Source of the DNA: Nitrogeniibacter sp050293885 | GTDB taxonomy: Bacteria > Pseudomonadota > Gammaproteobacteria > Burkholderiales > Rhodocyclaceae | Reading direction: 5' to 3' | NCBI GenBank assembly: GCA_050293885.1 | Contig: JBNKNO010000008.1 | Coordinates: forward strand, 26,478-90,477 | DNA length: 64,000 bases | Shown here: positions 59,844 through 64,000 of the stretch, one piece after another | Layout of the letters: each line of letters opens with the position of its first letter | How positions within the stretch are numbered: the stretch's first letter is position 1 | Program-made: the position numbers and the translations under genes | Notes under the pieces: model-generated | What the model saw: the letters and a program-made list of their open reading frames with translations, nothing else | What the model was told of the DNA's origin: nothing | Database searches by the model: none

Positions 59844-61079
59844 ATGCCTGATACGAGTCCCGCTTCGCCATCACTTCTCGAACGCCTGCCGGGTGTCGTC
59901 TGGTTTTTCGCCGGCATGCTCATCGCCAGTGTCGTCGTCGGCATGCTGCTGGCACTGGCACACTCGGGCACCTCCGAGGCGGATGTCGCGCCCCCGCCCC
60001 TCACCGCGACCGACACCCCCATCGCCACGGTGACGTGCCCGAACGAGGTCTCGCCCAAAAGCCTGATTCACGCCGCCGCATGCGGCGACACCGACACGCT
60101 GACCACGCTGCTGAAACACGGCGCCGACCCGAACCAGACCGACCCACGCCCCGAGTTCGCCGGCCGCACCGCGCTCCACCACGCCACCCAGCGAGGAGAC
60201 GAAGCGCAGATCGCCGCGTTGCTGGCCGCCGGCGCCATCCCCGACCTCCCCGACACCCAGGGCAACACCCCGCTGCATCTGCTCGCCCTCGACAGCGCGG
60301 CGGCGCACCCCGATTACGTCGCGCGCCAGCTGCTCGACGCGGGCGCGCACACCGAGGTGCACAACATCAACGGTCGTACCCCCATCCAGGAACTCGAAGC
60401 CGATCACACCCGCATGCTGGCCCGGCAGGAGCTGGTACAGGCACTCGTGCGGGCGGCCGATTCGGTGCAGCGCACCGAGGCCGAGCCCGTCGTGGCGCAG
60501 GCAGTCGTCACGCAAACCGCGCCCGTGTCCGCGGCGGCGCCTGACGTATCCCCCGCGCCGGCGCAAACGCCGGACACCGCGCCACTCGTCAGCGGCTCCG
60601 TGCTGGCCGCCGAAGACGAATCGTTGCCAGCCGACGCCCCCGCACCGCCCGAACAACCTGCGATCGAGGCCGCCCCCGCGGAAACCCTCACCTCCGCCGA
60701 GGCGACGACCGAGCCCGCACCGCCTGCCGGCATCGACCCAGCGCAATCCGTGCGCGACGCATTGACCGACTGGACGCAGGCCTGGGCCGCAAAAGACATG
60801 ACCGCCTACTTCGCCCGCTATCACGACAGCTTCACCCCCGAGGGCAAGCTCGCCCGGCAAGCGTGGGCGCGCCAGCGCCAGGCGCGCATCGGCGACAAAC
60901 CCGGCAAGATCAGCATCGAACTGCGCGACATCGACATCACCATCGATGGCGAGCACGCCAGCGTCCGCTTCACCCAGCACTACCGCGCACGCAACTATCG
61001 CGACACCACGCGCAAACAACTGGAGCTGACGCGCATGGGCGATCGCTGGCAAATCGTGCGCGAGCGCGCGATCAACTGA
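59844..61079 (+). CDS. Membrane-anchored ankyrin-repeat protein with NTF2-like C-terminal domain
   Basis: A 411-aa protein. A membrane anchor lies at about 18-40 (VVWFFAGMLIASVVVGMLLALA), with a periplasmic remainder likely. Three to four ankyrin repeats span about 70-205 (SLIHAAACGDTDTLTTLLKHGADPN, RTALHHATQRGDEAQIAALLAAGA, GNTPLHLLAL). A Pro/Ala/Glu-rich linker (210-300) leads to an NTF2/SnoaL-like domain (about 305-411) with LTDWTQAWAAKDMTAYFARYHDSF and MGDRWQIVRERAIN. That C-terminal domain type is found on cell-envelope proteins such as those linked to L,D-transpeptidases. Function is unknown; the fusion is unusual. Confidence 0.8.
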   Translation: MPDTSPASPSLLERLPGVVWFFAGMLIASVVVGMLLALAHSGTSEADVAPPPLTATDTPIATVTCPNEVSPKSLIHAAACGDTDTLTTLLKHGADPNQTDPRPEFAGRTALHHATQRGDEAQIAALLAAGAIPDLPDTQGNTPLHLLALDSAAAHPDYVARQLLDAGAHTEVHNINGRTPIQELEADHTRMLARQELVQALVRAADSVQRTEAEPVVAQAVVTQTAPVSAAAPDVSPAPAQTPDTAPLVSGSVLAAEDESLPADAPAPPEQPAIEAAPAETLTSAEATTEPAPPAGIDPAQSVRDALTDWTQAWAAKDMTAYFARYHDSFTPEGKLARQAWARQRQARIGDKPGKISIELRDIDITIDGEHASVRFTQHYRARNYRDTTRKQLELTRMGDRWQIVRERAIN

Positions 61080-61154
61080 CGCGACACGGGGTCACACCCG
61101 GTTGCGCTCCCCCCGCCAAGCAGCCATGATTGGCCTTTTCCCCGCCCGACCCGC

Positions 61155-62306
61155 ATGCGCGCCCGCTACCTCATCCCGCTGATTCTCGCCCTCGGTATCG
61201 GGGCCGCCGTGTGGTGGATCAAACGCCCCGTTCCCCTCCCGGTCGTCCTGGCCAGCGTCGACAAAGGCACCGTCGAAGCGACGGTCTCGAACACCCGCGC
61301 CGGCGAAATCGAAGCCTGCCAGCGCGCCAAGCTCTCCACCATCGCTGGCGGCCGTATCGAGTACATCGGCGTCAAGGAAGGCGACAAGGTAGAGGCGGGC
61401 CAAGTGCTGATGCGCTTGTGGAACGACGACGTCGTCGCCCAGGTGACTGTCGCCCAGCGCCAGTTGGCAACCGCGCAGAAACGCGTCGCCGAGTCCTGCA
61501 GCATGGCCGGCAACGCCCGCCGCGAGGCTGCGCGCCAGCAAGAACTCAATGGCAAGGGATTCGTTTCCGCCTCCGCCGCGCAAAACGCACAGGCCGAGGC
61601 CGACTCGCGCACCGCCAGCTGCCGCAGCGCCCGCGCCAGCGTCGCGGCCGCTCAGGCCCAGGTGGACGCCGCCGAAGCCACGCGCGAACGCACCGTACTC
61701 ATTGCCCCCTTCGCCGGCACCATCGCCAAGATCGAAGGCAAGCTGGGCGAATACACCACCCCCTCGCCCCCGGGCGTGGCCACGCCGCCCGCCATCGACC
61801 TCATCGACGAGACCTGCCTGTACGTCAAAGCGCCGATGGACGAGGTCGATGCCCCCCGCATCCACATCGGCCAGCCGGTGCGCATCTCGCTCGATGCGCT
61901 CCCGGGCAAGACCTGGGCCGGCAAGGTGCGCCGTGTCGCCCCCTACGTGCAGGCCATCGAAAAGCAGGCCCGCACCGTTGATGTCGAGGTCGACTTCAAT
62001 GAACCGGCGCAGGCCACCGGCCTGCTGGTGGGCTATAGCGCGGATGCCGAAGTGGTGCTGGACGTGAGCGAGAACACCCTGCGCATTCCCACCGCTGCGC
62101 TGCGCGAGGGCAATACCGTGCTGCGCTACAACGCCGACACCAACACGCTCGAACAACGCGCCGTCACCCCCGGCATCGCCAACTGGGAATACACCGAAGT
62201 GAAGGACGGGCTCGCCGAAGGCGACCGCATCGTCACCTCGCTGGAGCGCGAGGGCATCGAAGCCGGCGCCCTCGTCACGCCGGAAGACACCCCGGCCAAG
62301 CCGTAA
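61155..62306 (+). CDS. Periplasmic adaptor of an ABC efflux system (MacA/HlyD-like)
   Basis: A 383-aa membrane-fusion protein. The N-terminal anchor is 5-21. A biotinyl-lipoyl-like segment reads AKLSTIAGGRIEYIGVKEGDKVEAGQVLMRL. An alpha-helical hairpin (about 95-185) contains AQNAQAEADSR, and a second lipoyl half follows (TVLIAPFAGTIAKIEGKLGEY). Beta-barrel and membrane-proximal domains end the protein. It links an inner-membrane ABC exporter to an outer-membrane channel. It is the first gene of a three-gene operon with ATPase and permease; no TolC-like gene is in view. Confidence 0.9.
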   Translation: MRARYLIPLILALGIGAAVWWIKRPVPLPVVLASVDKGTVEATVSNTRAGEIEACQRAKLSTIAGGRIEYIGVKEGDKVEAGQVLMRLWNDDVVAQVTVAQRQLATAQKRVAESCSMAGNARREAARQQELNGKGFVSASAAQNAQAEADSRTASCRSARASVAAAQAQVDAAEATRERTVLIAPFAGTIAKIEGKLGEYTTPSPPGVATPPAIDLIDETCLYVKAPMDEVDAPRIHIGQPVRISLDALPGKTWAGKVRRVAPYVQAIEKQARTVDVEVDFNEPAQATGLLVGYSADAEVVLDVSENTLRIPTAALREGNTVLRYNADTNTLEQRAVTPGIANWEYTEVKDGLAEGDRIVTSLEREGIEAGALVTPEDTPAKP

Positions 62307-62310
62307 GACC

Positions 62311-63012
62311 ATGGCCCAGATCGAGCTGGACGACATTGAACGCGTCTTCCACCTCGGCGACAGCGAGGTGCACGCCCTGCACGCGGTCACCCTGCGCATC
62401 GAGGCCGGCGAATACGTCGCCGTGATGGGCCCCTCGGGCTCGGGCAAATCGACCCTGCTCAACCTGCTCGGCCTGCTCGACCGCCCCAATGCCGGCCACT
62501 ACCGGCTCGAAGACCGTGACGTCACCACGCTCGATGCCGACGAACAGGCACGCGTGCGGCGCGAGCGCATCGGCTTCGTGTTCCAGAGCTTTCACCTCGT
62601 GCCGCGCCTCACCGCCGAAGAAAACATCGCCCTGCCGCTGATGCTCGCCGGCATCGATCCCCGCGAGCGCAAGACGCGCGTCGCCCGTGCGCTCAAGGAT
62701 TTCGGCCTCGCCGACCGCGCCGACCACCGCCCCGACCAACTCTCCGGCGGCCAGCGCCAGCGCGTCGCCATCGCCCGCGCCACCATCATGCAGCCGGCCA
62801 TGCTGCTGGCCGACGAGCCCACCGGCAACCTCGACCGCAGCACCGGCGAGGAAGTCACCGGCCTGCTCGAAGCGCTCAACGACAGCGGCGTCACGCTCAT
62901 CGTCGTCACCCACGACCCGACCATGGGGCAGCGCGCCCGCCGGCAACTGCTCATGGAAGACGGCGCGCTCAAAACCGACCGCCGCACCGACCGCGGGGCC
63001 GACAACGCATGA
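62311..63012 (+). CDS. ABC exporter ATPase (MacB/LolD type)
   Basis: A 233-aa nucleotide-binding subunit. Walker A is GPSGSGKST (about 37-45), Q-loop VFQSFHLVPRLTAEENI, signature LSGGQRQRVAIARA, Walker B MLLADEPTGNLD, and the H-loop is in LIVVTHDP. It belongs to the FtsE/LolD/MacB class that works with four-helix FtsX-like permeases. It lies 4 bp after the adaptor gene and overlaps the permease by 4 bp (ATGA). Confidence 0.95.
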   Translation: MAQIELDDIERVFHLGDSEVHALHAVTLRIEAGEYVAVMGPSGSGKSTLLNLLGLLDRPNAGHYRLEDRDVTTLDADEQARVRRERIGFVFQSFHLVPRLTAEENIALPLMLAGIDPRERKTRVARALKDFGLADRADHRPDQLSGGQRQRVAIARATIMQPAMLLADEPTGNLDRSTGEEVTGLLEALNDSGVTLIVVTHDPTMGQRARRQLLMEDGALKTDRRTDRGADNA

Positions 63013-64000
63013 TGGGCGTGCGCGACACCCTCGGCTTCGCCACCCGCGCGGCCACGGGCTATCCGATGCGCACCGGTCTGATGATGCTCGCCATGTCCAT
63101 CGGCGTCGCCGCCGTGGTGCTGCTCACCGCGCTGGGCGACGGCGCACGGCGCTACGTGGTGGAGCAGTTCAACGCGCTGGGCAGCAGCCTCATCATCGTG
63201 CTGCCCGGCCGTACCGAAACCGGCGGCGTCGGCCTCAACAGCTTCGCCACCAATGCCGCACGCGACCTCACCACCGGCGACGCCGCCGCGCTCATGCGTG
63301 GCAGCGACATCACCCGCGTCGCCCCGCTGCTGCTCGGCAATGCCGATGTCGCCTGGGGCGGCAAGCTGCGCGAGACCATGATCGTCGGCACCAGCGCCGA
63401 TTTCCTCGACATCCGCAAGCTGGAACTGGCGCAGGGCCGCTTCCTGCCCCAGGAAGGCTTCGACCGCGCCACGCCGGTGGCCGTCATCGGCGCCGAAATG
63501 CGCCAGCAGCTGTTCGGCAGCGAAACGGCGCTGGGCAAGATGCTGCGGGTCGGCGACCGCCGCTACCGCGTCATTGGCGTACTGGCCGAATCCGGCGCCG
63601 GCCTGGGCATGAACTCGGACGAACTGGTCATCATCCCGGTGGCCTCGGCGCAAGCGCTGTTCAACACCGGCAGCCTGTTCCGCGTGTTCGTCGAAGCGCG
63701 CAACCGCGACGCCGTACCCGGCGCCAAGACCGAAACGCTGGCCATCCTCAAGGCCCGCCATGGCGGCGAGGAAGACGTCACCCTGATCACCCAGGACGCC
63801 GTGCTCGGCACCTTCGACCGCATCCTCGGTGCGCTCACGCTGGCGGTCGCCGGCATTGCCGCCATCAGCCTCGCGGTGGCCGGCATCCTGGTGATGAACG
63901 TGATGCTGGTGGCGGTCACCCAGCGCACCAGCGAAATCGGCCTGCTCAAGGCGCTCGGCGCCACCGGCCCCGCCATCCGCTGGGCGTTCCTCGCCGAAGC
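63009..64000 (+). CDS. ABC exporter permease (MacB/FtsX type), cut by window end
   Basis: A partial permease: 330 codons are visible with no stop before the window ends. The first membrane helix lies at about 20-40 (MRTGLMMLAMSIGVAAVVLLTALGDGA). A large periplasmic MacB core domain follows (about 45-265, with SLIIVLPGRTE and VAVIGAEMRQQLFG). Helices 2 and 3 begin at about 275 (LTLAVAGIAAISLAVAGILVMNVMLVAV), followed by the conserved TQRTSEIGLLKALGAT. The start is the ATG at 63009 overlapping the ATPase stop; a second ATG follows immediately. ATPase and permease are separate genes, unlike fused E. coli MacB. Confidence 0.9.
   Translation, partial: MMGVRDTLGFATRAATGYPMRTGLMMLAMSIGVAAVVLLTALGDGARRYVVEQFNALGSSLIIVLPGRTETGGVGLNSFATNAARDLTTGDAAALMRGSDITRVAPLLLGNADVAWGGKLRETMIVGTSADFLDIRKLELAQGRFLPQEGFDRATPVAVIGAEMRQQLFGSETALGKMLRVGDRRYRVIGVLAESGAGLGMNSDELVIIPVASAQALFNTGSLFRVFVEARNRDAVPGAKTETLAILKARHGGEEDVTLITQDAVLGTFDRILGALTLAVAGIAAISLAVAGILVMNVMLVAVTQRTSEIGLLKALGATGPAIRWAFLAE

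Overview
This window reads as chromosomal core DNA of a high-GC Gram-negative bacterium, most likely a betaproteobacterium and plausibly of the Rhodocyclales (Azoarcus/Thauera-like). The reasons are gene order (leuS-lptE-holA-proA; rpsU-yqeY-dnaG-rpoD-tRNA-Ile2), a betaproteobacterial H-NS-like protein, cytochrome c', two-domain malic enzyme MaeB and an unusual number of cyclic-di-GMP and two-component proteins. The taxonomic call is inference. I see no insertion sequences, prophage genes or CRISPR arrays. Coding density is very high.

Layout. 1-2.2 kb: a quinone oxidoreductase and the outer-membrane phospholipase PldA (minus strand). 2.2-6.7 kb: a tight minus-strand signalling operon (FIST sensor, soluble histidine kinase, REC-HDOD regulator, REC plus catalytically dead HD-GYP regulator). 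7-15 kb: maeB, an orphan ParA ATPase, cytochrome b561, cytochrome c', a tandem-receiver regulator and uvrD. 15.2-25 kb: housekeeping genes on the plus strand (leuS, lptE, holA, proA, ogt, xerD, ybaK, hns). 25-32 kb: folB, plsY, tsaD and the macromolecular synthesis operon rpsU-yqeY-dnaG-rpoD, with an intercistronic terminator, followed by tRNA-Ile2(CAU).

32-39 kb: a second signalling block (GGDEF-EAL protein, REC-HD-GYP phosphodiesterase, 1155-aa hybrid kinase). 39-48 kb: gloA, a YgjP-type metalloprotease, a molybdopterin-binding-domain protein, a CysZ/EI24-like membrane protein, a PAS kinase with a degraded ATP site, hrpA and crcB. 48-49.3 kb: an ECF sigma factor with its zinc-type anti-sigma factor. 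49.3-57 kb: a four-gene minus-strand module (TonB-dependent receptor, YfiR-like periplasmic protein, hybrid kinase, REC-PAS-GGDEF*-EAL) that looks like an outer-membrane-to-c-di-GMP pathway. 57-64 kb: glnS, a degenerate J-domain membrane protein, an ankyrin/NTF2-like fusion, and an ABC efflux operon (MacA-like adaptor, MacB-type ATPase, permease cut by the window end).

The most interesting non-coding signals are: (i) a 138-bp stem-loop element that runs exactly from the lptE stop codon to the holA start codon; (ii) three consecutive perfect or near-perfect hairpins upstream of ogt; (iii) a 218-bp imperfect palindrome between the two cytochrome genes; and (iv) several operator-like dyads. The most interesting protein themes are domains kept after loss of catalytic residues (HD-GYP, GGDEF, receivers, a kinase ATP site, a J domain) and the TonB receptor-YfiR-kinase-EAL module.
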